The notes under the pieces were generated by a model that saw only the letters and a program-made list of their open reading frames with translations, did no database searches and had not been told where the DNA came from. Shown here piece by piece: positions 30,494-42,400 of a stretch of DNA of 64,000 nucleotides (position 1 is the first letter of the stretch; each line of letters opens with the position of its first letter). The stretch spans positions 135,390,171 to 135,454,170 of the forward strand of contig NC_084759.1 in assembly GCF_028858725.1 (NCBI RefSeq), read 5' to 3'. Made by a program: the position numbers and the translations under genes. The DNA comes from Colius striatus (Eukaryota; Chordata; Aves; Coliiformes; Coliidae).

Positions 30494-33400
30494 GTGAGAG
30501 CGGGGCGTGGGGAGTCGTGGCGGGCGGTCTTGGGGCGTCTTTACGTTGCGGTCGTCGGTTCCGGAGGCTTGCACCGGGGTGGCCGCTGCTGCTGCTGTCG
30601 CCGCCGCGTCCCAGCTGATGGCACTAGCCGGGCGCGCGCGGCGAGGAGGCGGGAGGGATTGGCCTGGGCCAGGCCCGAGAGGTTTGCTGGTGCCAGTGTA
30701 GTCTCAGGGCTTTGAGCTCTTGTAGGTGAAGAGACAAGAAGGCGGCAAGAGCAACGCTAACAGACGCTGCTGAGGTGGCGAAGCGGGTAAGGATTGGGCT
30801 GAAGTATTCCACATCGGCTACTGAAGTACCGGTAGGGAAGACAGGGTTTAAGACAGAAAAAGTCCTCTAAAGGACACGTTAGCTTTTCTGCAGTCCCCTG
30901 ACCTTATACTATAGTTTGTTACCATGGCTACTTAGTGGGAAACACTGCTTGGAGGTAGCTAAGCTCGTGTCCAGAGATGGGCAGCGAAGCTGGTGAAGGG
31001 TCTAGAGAACAAGTCTTATAAAGAGCAGCTGAGGGAGCTGGGGCTGTTTAGTGTGGAGAAAAGGGGGCTGAAGAGAGACAGGATCACTCTCCACAACTGC
31101 CTCAAAGGAGGTTTTCGTGAGGTGGGAGTCAGTCTCTTCTCCCCAGTAAGGAATGACAGAACAAGAGGAAATCGGTTCAAGTTGCACCAGGGGAGGTTCA
31201 GATTGGGCATTGGGAAGAACCTTTTTACTGAGAGGGTTGTTAAGCATTTGAACAGGCTGCCCAGGGAGATGGTGGAGTCACCATCCCTGGCGACATTGAA
31301 AAGATGTGTAGATGAGTTGCTGAGGGACATGGATTAGTGGCAGTGTTACATTAGTGGTTGGACTCAAGTGATCATAAAGGCCCTTTTCAACCAAAATGAT
31401 TGTATGATTCTAAAGCTTTGTTGTAAGAATTTCTCTACCATAGTGAATATCACTGTGTTCCTGTGCCCTCCTGTCCTCTCCTCCTTCCCCTTTCCCCACC
31501 TCCCAGGGGATATTCTCTTGTAGGTAATTAATCACATGGAAGTTAACGTAAATTCACATAGCGCTATGTAGGTGTTGCACAGAAAATGTAATTGTGTGGT
31601 AAATCAAATAAGGGATTCAGTGTTAGATATTTGGCTTTCTAGAATCTGTTCAAATAGTCGTTGGAGAAGTCCCCCAATTACATTTCTTTAATTCTTGTGC
31701 AGTTTCTTCATGAGTGAAAAAAAGAGTCGTTGGCATTTCTGTGTTTTTCCAAGTCATTGCATGATGTCATTCAGTGTTATTGGGAATAGCCCACAGTATC
31801 AGCTGATTAGTTCAAAAAAGACTGAAAACATTTTTTTTACTGTTATATCTCAGACCAAATTATGTATTTGATGTATGTTAAGCTTTTAACAGTGGAAATA
31901 AGTAGATATACTTCTATAACTGCAAGTGGGACTTAGCCTGATAAATCGTGATGGTCTGGCATCACATGTCAGTGGCTGATTTTCTGCAATATCGAAATCA
32001 TTGTCATTACAAATTTTACAGAATACTTTTATTTTCTAATTACTTCTCTATACTTGATACACTATTCTCTGATACTCACTTTCCTTTTTTTTTCTCCTTG
32101 ACTTTCTAGGGTCCCAAAAAGAAAAAAAAGGTAGGTAGATAGAAAAATACTGTAAGTCACATCCAGCATTTTGACCCTTGCAGTGTTCATTTAGACAGTG
32201 TGCCCACACAATTATGTTATTTTGGCAATTATATGGTTAAAATTACAAAACACTTCATGCTGAAATGTATGTAAGGATGAATTCCTTCTGAACGTAATGT
32301 CTACGAAACAGTATTTTTAAGAGGATCTGTCATAATAGAAGTGTTGTGACACCTTCACGGTGAGCAAATGTGGTTTTTAAAAAGTGGGATTTAAAAAAAA
32401 TTTAACCTGTGTTCTGAGCTGCTCAATCAAAACACATAAGAGGAGCAGGTGTCTCCAGGACACTAAGCTTACGTGCCTTTTGCAAGGAAGCTGAGTTGTG
32501 TTCCTGCAGAGCTCCTAGACAGAAATTGGTGAGTGCAGCCACTGTGTGTTTTCCTTGGCGACGAGTGTCTGTGCAGAGAGCCAGTGTGTTGGCTTTAAGC
32601 CACAGGCTGGACACAGAAAGTGATGGATAGGGGGGACAGCAAACAGAACCCCAGGAAGCTGGATTTCATAAATTAATTCTGTGAGTTATTCTTACTTTGA
32701 TGATAATTAAATTATCCACCGCTTCTCCCCAGAAAGAACACATTCACATACATTCCTTGGAGATCTGTAGACCTCAGTTTAGTCACTACTGTGTTCAGTC
32801 TTAAGAATGTGAAAAGAAGTTGACTAAAAAGTGATTGAAATAAGCAGATTTTCCATTTTCACTGCAAGGAATGTAATAAAAGGTTTAATTTTATTTAATT
32901 AAAAAAAAAAAAAAGCCCAAACAAACCAAAACTGGAAGGAACTGATTCTTCCCTGGAATCTTAATGGGTAAAATTTTTACCGATACTGCTGTAGGAGAAT
33001 TTTGCAAATAAATGCCTTGGTAACAAATGTAATAAGATGCATGCCAACTCTGGGGAGTGTATTTTTTTGTGATTGGCACTAAATTTTCACCATTGCTTTT
33101 GTTCAAGCTTTATGATAACCCTTGTATTCAGTTACATTTATATATATATTTGTTGCCATACAAAGCAAAGTGAATAGACTTCCAAGTAGTTGTTTATCTG
33201 TGTCTGAAAATAATCTAGTCAGAATCAAAATGTGAGATAACAGTACTTTTTTTGTGTGATGAATGACAAAGGTTCTCCTTGATTCTTTTAAAGTTCTCTA
33301 TCAATTGGGTTACTTGTAACAATATTTACCAAATTATTAAGAATGCTCAGGTGGAGTAGGTGGGAAGTTGTCTTGTGAAGTAGATACTTCTTAGACACCA

Positions 33401-36400
33401 GACTTGCATATATCCCGAAATGCATTTCTCAGTGTTCTAAAATCCACTAAGTTGTAACATCCACTTTTTAGCAGGTCTACCTGTTATTCAGTTTCTACAT
33501 TGAATCAAAATATTTTCATATCCTCCTATTGTGGCTTTGTTTAGGACTGCCTAGCACAGAAAAATGTATTAATTCTAAGAGCATATGTTGTATGATAAAA
33601 GTGAGAAGAAAAATGAGTTCAGGATGTATATTGCCATTTTGGAGGCTTCATTGAGTGTTTAGGAAGTCTTAATTGAGGGATCATGTTAGAAAGGCAAAGT
33701 TAGGAAGAACAAATACTTCCCAACATGTATTAAAATAGTATTGACATTCATTTTCTTTTAATTTATTGCAAACGTTAAGTCCAGTGTCAAAAAGAAAGTT
33801 AGCAAAGCTGAACAACTGAGATTACAGAAAGAAAGAGAAGAAGAAAGGAGACTGAAAGAGGAAGGTACTGTGCACTTCATTTGTAGGGAATGTGGTAGGA
33901 CAAATAATTGACTTCAAATAAATGGACAGAAAGTAATTTCCTAAACTGTAGATGCATCGATATTGATCTCTATTTCATGAACATAAGTGATTTGTCCCTT
34001 TTTCTGTGTGGACCAAATGCTACATTACTTGTTACCACATCCCGCTTCCCTATTACAGCCACATTCTTTAGTTGTTTCTACTGCAATTAGGAACTTGGGG
34101 CAGAGGATCTTTGTAATAATTAGTGTTGAGTTGGTTGGGGTTTTTTATGTTTTGCCATTATCTGTAGGAAAATTCTCAGCACATTTGAAAACCACAAAAG
34201 CCCACCCAGTATTTGGTAGCTGGGAGAAATTGTCTGGAAAGGACTTTTTCAAGGAAAGGCCAGAGAATACTTCTGTTGGCAGGGGGCTAGCTCATGTTCT
34301 GAAGGAGTAGCAGTGAAGGCGACTACAAACTAGGATAGATGAAAGGATGATTTGCTTGGGCTCCTGTCTCCCCCAAGTGACTTCTTCAAGAGCTTTCTGT
34401 TGAGTATCACCATGTCCCTTAAAACGCAATCCCAGTTGCTTGACTTTCCACTTCTCACCATCTGAATGTCTGCTTCTGCAGTTCAGTATCCCAACCCAGT
34501 CCTCCTCTCTGAATATCAGATCCACCTCTTCACAGGATCCCAGAATGGTAGGGGTTGGAAGGGACCTTTAGAGATCATCTAGTCCAAAAGCCCTGCTCAA
34601 GCAGGTCCACCTAGATCAGGTCACACAGGAATGTGTCCAGGTGGGTTTTGAAAACCTCCAGAGAAGGAGACTCCACACCCTCCCTGGGCAGCCTGTGCCA
34701 AAGTTCCCTCACCGTTACAGTAAAATAGTTTTTCCTGGGGGCTTGGCATGCTATGACTTCTAGTAATACTAAACGACTACTAATCGCTAGTAGCCTTTGT
34801 GGCTGGGTCTGGCAGCTCAGGTGAGCACAGGTAGATTTGGGAACTACTGTTGCTCACACTTCTGGGCAACACAGATCTACTTGAAGTGGTTTATGTGCAG
34901 ATGGTGACATTTAAGCCGTGGTCTGAGAACATCTGGATTGATGCATAAGTTTTGCTAACTTAGGCTGAAGGCTTTGAGGTCAAAATCCATTTTAGTTTTC
35001 ACATTCTCTCTAATTTTCTAGCCCCTATGGCAGCAAAGAAAAGCTAAAACTCTGAATAGGAGTAAGTAATCCTGAAGAGGATTTCAAGGAACAAACAGCT
35101 ATAATATTGAAGTTGTGGGAAACCAAAGGTTGTAGGAAAGGAAAAGAGTAATTTGTGACTGAACTGCTCAGGTGGTTTCACCATGGATTTTGGATTAAGA
35201 ACCTGGGTGTTGAAGCTGTAGATTAATGGGGAGTACACTTCTGCTGGTGTTTCTGAAGGGAAAAGAAGGGCTTCCTTATCCTTGTCTACACTTGTATTGT
35301 CACAGGCTGAGAGGGATATCCCCACAGGTAGTGTGTCTTAGCACTACAGTTTCAATTAATTTGGCACATTTGGAAGATTCCTGCACAATGAAAGATACAT
35401 GTTTACATTGTTCATTATTGTGATTGTTATTACAGCTAATAAGAAAATAATTTGTTTGGGTTTATTAAGCAAAATATAATTATGCTCTTGATATATTTCC
35501 CAATATCCAGAGGAAGCCAAATTTCAAGCTCAACAAGAAGAAGCAGCAAGACTTGAAAAGGAGAGAATTGAAAAAGAGCAGATGGAAGCACTCGAGGCAA
35601 AAGTTAGTTTGTATTCACTGAAAAAATCTAATCTTATTTCTGAACTCATGAGAAGGTCTGTAAAACATTAGTAATTTAGTGTGAGAGTAGAAATTAATTT
35701 CCTTATGACCTTAGTGTTGGGAACTATATAGAGGAAATTTTCTAGCATCACTATATTAAAATGAATAATGAAAAATCTCGCCAAGGTACTCTTATATAAG
35801 CTCCCACAAATTGAGAAGGTGGCGAGCTGGATTGGTAGTAAAACAAATGCATGTAAAGTCAAGGGAAATGGTGCTATTTTTTTTTTTCTATAGTATTCTT
35901 TCACTAAGCAAATATTTGGGTTAGTGTTGCTTTGATTCTCAAAAATTCCCCAAGACAAGATAGTCTTGCCTGATTTTGATACCTAAAATGCTGTAGTTAA
36001 ATACATTAACTGTGATACTCTGGTTTGAATAAATACCTCTCTTGTTCCGTTTTTACCATACTTTTAGTTGGCTGTATTTTTTCATTCCCCATAATGAAAT
36101 TTCGGAAAGCTGTGGCAAGAAAATTTTTATATAAGTTCTATACCAGTGTTAGGGCAGATGCACTGAGTTGTGTGTGTGCATGTATGTAAGTGTATTTTTT
36201 GGAGAAGACTGAAATTCAGAACAAAAACTGATTGGTAGGATCTAAATATTTTTTGTGTTTCCAAATAAAAAGGAGAGTTACTAATTTTTTTCATTTTTTT
36301 CGTTTTCTACTTTCCATTTTCCTTTCTTTCCCTTTTCTCATTTCCTCTTTTCCCCTTTCCTTCTTTCCTCTTTCCCGAAAAAGTCCCTCTTACCTGTGCA

Positions 36401-39400
36401 TCTTGTTCTTTACAGAACAGATAATTTCCCCTAGAGAGAAGAGGAATTTTAAATACTAAAGATTATAAGGAAAAAAAAATCTTGTACACATTCTTCTAAC
36501 ATATGGTTACATTTTTTAGCAGCTCTCATTAGAGCTAGTTCCAGGGTGATGATGTGGAAATTGTTCAAGTGAGAGTTTAACAATCATATGACACATAATG
36601 TTTGTCATATGGCTCAGCAACTAATGTGATGACAATAACATATTGTGAAGTACTGCAGTCTTTTCCATTAAATGTTTCATAAAAAAGCAAGTTACCAGTG
36701 TTTGGATTTGTTTAAATGATAACTCATTCACAAATCCCCCCCTTTTTTTCCTTTGATATAAAATTAACTGTGAGAAGTAAACTCAATATTTAACTCCTGT
36801 GTTTTATATATATATATGTATGTGTGTGTGTGTAATCAGAATAAAGAACGAAAGGAGTTTGAATTAGCAGAACTTCATTCACTGGAACAGAAGTTTCTAT
36901 CTGCACAGCAGTGGAAAATGGATTATAGAGCACATGAAAAGGTAAGCTGTCTTTCCAAAATCTGCCCAATGTTACAGAGATTCAACAATGAACAGACTAA
37001 GGCTATGCCTTCATTACAGATCCAGGAGTTTGCATTTATTGAATTTAGGTGTGTGCTATGACTGCATTTCAATAACTGGGCATGCGCCCTGTCATCTGTC
37101 CTTTGGTGTACACTAAAGAGAAGAAACATGGACAAGGAGGAGCCTGTTGGGTGATTAAGGTATTCGGGCTCCAGAGCTTCCCTCAGCAGTCAAGAGAAAC
37201 TGTAATTTCAAATGTTCTGGTATTTGTCTTTTCTATTTATTTAAGTCATTCTGCTTTTAAGCATTCCACAAATAAAGCTCTAGCAGGGCTTAAAAATATT
37301 TTTGTATCATTTGAGACGAGAGACAGTATTTGTCCCAGTCCTTTGTGGATATCAGAGGTCATCTTTCAGAGAGAGGCTGGCCAAAACTTTGAAGGACATG
37401 GCACAAATCTGATATCAGGCCTGGAAATACATCAGAATGCAGCTGAGAGTTAATGTCTGCAGTTTAGGGTGACATGCATGGTGGTTGAATCATCACCCAG
37501 TAGTACTGTATACCTGTAAAGAAAAATTTTAAATGGTAAAAGTATTGTATAAGTATGAGAATAATAAAGTAATAAGTAACTTTCTAACAACATTATTATA
37601 AACTATAAATATAGACAATATATAAACATGTTGCCTATGCTGTATGAAATGTAAAATAATGAAGTGTTACAAAATTAATATATGAGTATATATATATTCT
37701 GTACTCATATCAGTAATGGTCTGATATGAGATTTGGTCACTTTAGTTCCAGATAGGGTTAAATAGACTTACGGACACAAGGATTTTCTCTTTTCTTATGC
37801 ATCACCTAATCCTTTATAAAGCCTCTGTGGAACCAACTTAGAACCATGGGATAAATCATGTTTGGAGGGACTTGTGAAATTCACCTAGTTCAGCCTCTTG
37901 CACAAAGTAGGGCAAACTCTGAATTTGGATCAAGGTAGTCAGGTTTTGAAAATTTCGTAGTATGAAGACACCACAGTATATCTGAGCAACCTTTTTGACT
38001 GCTTTATCACTCTTAGTGTAACAATTTTTCTTTAAAAGCAATTGGTGTTTCCCTTGTTAGAGCTTGTGATTGTTACCCGATTGTCATGACACATCATCCA
38101 TGGGCTCTTCTGAAGAAAGTTTGCCTCTGTCTTCTCTCCAGACTAACCAAGCTTGGCCTATCCTCATGTGTCACTTCAAAACTCTGTTATCCTAACTGTC
38201 TTCATTTCCCTCCTCTGGACTCTCTTGTACTGAGGGACCCAAAACTGGCTGTAGCACTGCAGATGTGGCTTCAGGAACCTGCAGAGGGGAAAGTCCTGGG
38301 CTCACTGGTCACATTCTTCCTGGCATGGCCCACTGTGCCCTTATCCAGTGTGACCACAGGTGTGCAGCATGATAACTTCATGGTTACCTCTTGACACCTT
38401 TGGGTGGTGTTTATTGCCTTGTTCAGTTGATGACAAGCTTGGACTTTATTATCCTGGCAAACAAGAGATTCTGTTGGTCATTTTGAAAGTGGACAGTTGC
38501 TGCTTATGGATGTTTCTGAAGAGTATTTCTTGGAAGGAGAAACGTAAGAGTTTTGTCTGTTTTGAAAAGTAATGACAAAATAGAACTATTATTTTAAAAA
38601 TAATTCTTCAAATAAAAGAGCAGTAGATTACCGGAAGTACTAGAGTTTGTATTAGTCTGTGGTTAAGAGTGTTTAGGGCAAGAGAAATATAATTCCAAGT
38701 GCTGAATTTCGACATCCATTTCTGAGCAATATCAGCTCTGATTAACAGATACGTTTACAAATTATCACGAGAATTATCTTTTTTCTCATAGAATGAGTGC
38801 TGTTATTTTTAGGGATGTGTTTTCTTGATGGTGAGACTTAAGCTCTGTTTTAAGAGCACAGATGTACAAGAAAGAAGTCAGATGTTTGAATTACTAAAGA
38901 CTGATTGGTCTTTTATGTGGGAGTTTCCAGCGCTCCAGTCAGTGGAAATGGATATTGAAAGGATTGGGAAGGTCTGTTTTACACGGTAATGCAATCTTCA
39001 GTAACATGATGTTGTCTTCACAGTAAACATGGAGACAACATTTCCTTAATACCTTACTGTATGGATGAAAAAAGTCACAATACATGATAGATTGATCCCA
39101 TGAGCTAATATTAGGCTCGTGTGAAGAGTTAAGTGAGTTTAGCCTGTTGCTAGTTTTTGTTTTTTCTTCTGCCACATTTAAGAATGGCAATAATTGATTT
39201 GAAAATAATAGTAACGAAAAAGCTAAGATTTCATATTCCGCCCAGAGGCTTCTGTAACAGCTAAACTGTTGCTGGTAAGGAGGGGGAAATCTCTTTCAGG
39301 GACAGAGAAAGGAGGAAGAAACATGATGGGATAGAACGCTCTTAAGCGTAAACTGCCAGTGTAGGAATTTTCAGTTCTGTTGGCAGTATCCAGTTTGAGA

Positions 39401-42400
39401 ACCATCTGCCTTTTCCACTTGCACCAGTTTCTCATTTGTGTTCTTAGTCATTTATTCTTTCAGACCCTCATTTGTAGCAGGTACTCAATTGATTGCTTTT
39501 GTAGGCACACAAGCTCCTCCTGAGCAGAACAGAAACCACTTGGAAATGAAGAAGCATAAACAGCAAATGTTATGTGGGCAGAAGTATCTTAATACATTAA
39601 TATCAAAGTAATCTGTTGGGTTTTTTTTCCTGAAATAGTGATATGTCAGGTGGTGTTACAGGCCTGTTTAGATGCAGGTGTGAATGTATCACTATCATAG
39701 ATTTGTATTTCAGAATCCTCCTTTTTCTTGTATTAATCTGCACCACATGTCCATATCTACTTTTCTTTGAACTACTACTACCCGTATCTACTTTTCTTTG
39801 AACTATTACTACCCATATCTACTTTTCTGTAGTGGGAGCATTACCTCCGTTGTGATGGCAGACCTGACCCAACTGTACTGCAGGAAATAAATACTTTCAT
39901 GAGCTTATGGCGTGAAGATCAAAATGAGGACATTCAGCTTGTGATGGAGAAGGGAGGACAGGTGCTAAATGTACGTGTTAAAGTGGTATTTTTTGGTTTA
40001 AGCGTACCAGAACATATCCTTAGCAGCCTCCTTCTCTTCTCTCTCTTTTCACAGCAAAGTGACTGAAAAACACAGATGTTTTTCTTCCATTTTTACAACT
40101 GCAGCTTTATTGTTAACTCTGGGGAAGGTTACTATTGACTTTAAATATGCAGTGCGTTTGAGGGATTTGTGTGTAATATTTCTACACTAAGCTCTACTCT
40201 GCCAACATCCATCTTCCCTGCTATGTACATTTAAAACAGTCTTGAGCCAAAACATAAAAGCTCACATCATATAGAAATGCTTTGGTGAACATCAGCCTCA
40301 TTGTGTAATGCTTAGAGCCAGTAAAGCGTCGTGCAAGAACAGGAGTTCCCCAAATGCAGTCCACCAACCATTGATGGCTTTGTGAAGCCATTTTAAGCAA
40401 TTTGTGGCTGCTCTGTAAATTGAAGGTTTTATTTTCATTTATGCTAACTTTATAGTTTTTTTTCAGAAAGTTAAACAATGTTTTCCAGAAACTGGGCGTG
40501 AAAGTCAGATGTGTCATACAAATGTCTTTGCTTTGGTTTGGTTCTGAGCGTTAAATTTCCTGTCTTACAATGCTTGCTGGGTGCCGCAGTTTTCACCTTC
40601 CACATACTGCCTTTTTCCAAGACAGCGCAGAATGTGCTAGTCCTGCCTAAGAATTTCCAGAGGTAACTCCTCTGTTTCCCTCCTTTGCTGCAGCCCAGGC
40701 CAAAAGCCTGGCAATTGCCCACTTCTTTCCCACACACTTCTTCCAGCTGTGGTGTGTTTCCTATTCAACACTGAAGCTGTTACAGCTACTTCAGGTCCTG
40801 TAAACATATACTGCCTTGCACTGTATCCTCAGTGGAATATTATGTCATACTGGGAGACAGGCCCCTACTACAAATGCAAGGTGATATCAAAAACATTGTC
40901 TGTTTTCTCTTGTTCTACCACACTTGAGCATTTCTTTCCTGTTCTACAAGTTCTTAGAGGAAACTGTTAAACACTCTGAACTGTGAAATCGTGTAGAACA
41001 GCAGCTCGGAGTTGAGGCAGACCATGTTAAAGGTGCAGTGCGAGAAAGACAGTAGTAGTTAACAATTCTTTTGCTACTGTGCCACACCTTTAATGAGCAG
41101 TAGCTCTGCCATTCCACAGCCAGGAAGAAGAGTCTGGCAAGTCTGGGAGGAAGGCATAAAATGTAGTGTGATGGTCACTTCATTTCAGTGCTGCAGGCCT
41201 TTTGGCCAGCTAAGAATATTTTAGTTCAATGCAAGCATTTTAGGATATTAGCACGGAAGAGAACAATGTTTTGACAGAATTCCAAACTTCATGCTGGTCA
41301 GTTTCATAAGCTAAGACTTCCCAGCCCATAGGTTAAGGAATGAAGGAATTTGACTACAGGAATGAAGACAGGCAGAGTTGTTCCTGGAAGTTCCAGCACT
41401 TTACATGGTTTTCTGTCTGCTGATGCTGGCTTAGCACAGTTTCTAGAGATGTAATAGAAAAGGATTACTTCTGTGATTAAGATGTTTAGGTGTAAAGGAT
41501 GCAAATCTGCCTGATTTTTTGATGACACGTTATATTAAGGGTGATGTCAAAACAGAGATACTTTTTCCACGTATAATGTCTTCTAGTTAATTGAGAAGTT
41601 GCATCTTCTTTTGTTGGACACACCACCCAATGAGATAACAGAAAAAGAAACAGTCCAGTACCAGGAATCTATTCTGGAATTGCAGAATCTGCTTCATCAG
41701 AAGTACAATAGAGCAACAGAGAAGCTGCTTAAAGTAAGATCTACTATTTCAAAGTTGTTATATGCACATAAGGTTAGCTGCCAAGTATCTTGGGATGGTT
41801 GCTTTTGTTTGTTCTGAAATTGTCAGAGGTTAGTGTTTTGTTTTCCAAATTTAATATTTGAGTTTTCAAATCACGTTTCTAGCAGATGCCAGACTTGTAT
41901 TTCATCAAAACTGCAAATCTTAGCTGTATAGTGGAAATTACCATTGTGAAGACGTTTAATAACAAGTCACGGTGAGGTCTTGTTTGATTTGGAGATGTGG
42001 AAAACAAGGGGTGCTGTATGAAACTTGTTTCCTAGTTTGTCCTGGTGATTTAAGTTAAAGCTAGTTGGCTCTACAGAAAAGCGCCAATCTTAAAAGTAGG
42101 TCATATGATTGGCTTGTACAGAGTTTTTAATACAAGTTCTTCTGAAAATTAAAATATTAAAATACTTTTAAACAAAGATCTTGGGAAGAGTAAAGAGTAC
42201 TTAATCAAGAAAATGAAAATGTACTTGGGAATCTGTTTTCTGGGTTGCATGTATAGTGATCTTGCTTGTTATTTCAAGTATATGAACAATATCTGTAAAT
42301 ACTGCTAGAGGAAGCTAAGAAGGGAAAGGAGTGAAGGAAAGGGAAACCAGTTGTATGTTTGTTCACAGTCAAAACCCTTTGTAAATAAAGGAGTTTTAAA

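Larger units (their letters stand above)
30110..30720. promoter_or_regulatory. Bidirectional CpG-island promoter, ETFRF1/DNAI7
   Basis: CpG-dense, GC-rich block separating the ETFRF1 first-exon donor (minus, 30308) from the DNAI7 ATG (plus, 30491). The head-to-head gap is under 200 bp, so one nucleosome-free region probably serves both genes. I see no TATA box. Confidence 0.75.

Noticed and set aside
30236-30715. 159-codon plus-strand frame in the ETFRF1/DNAI7 promoter
   Set aside because: Arg/Gly-rich CpG-island artefact that overlaps the DNAI7 start in another frame.
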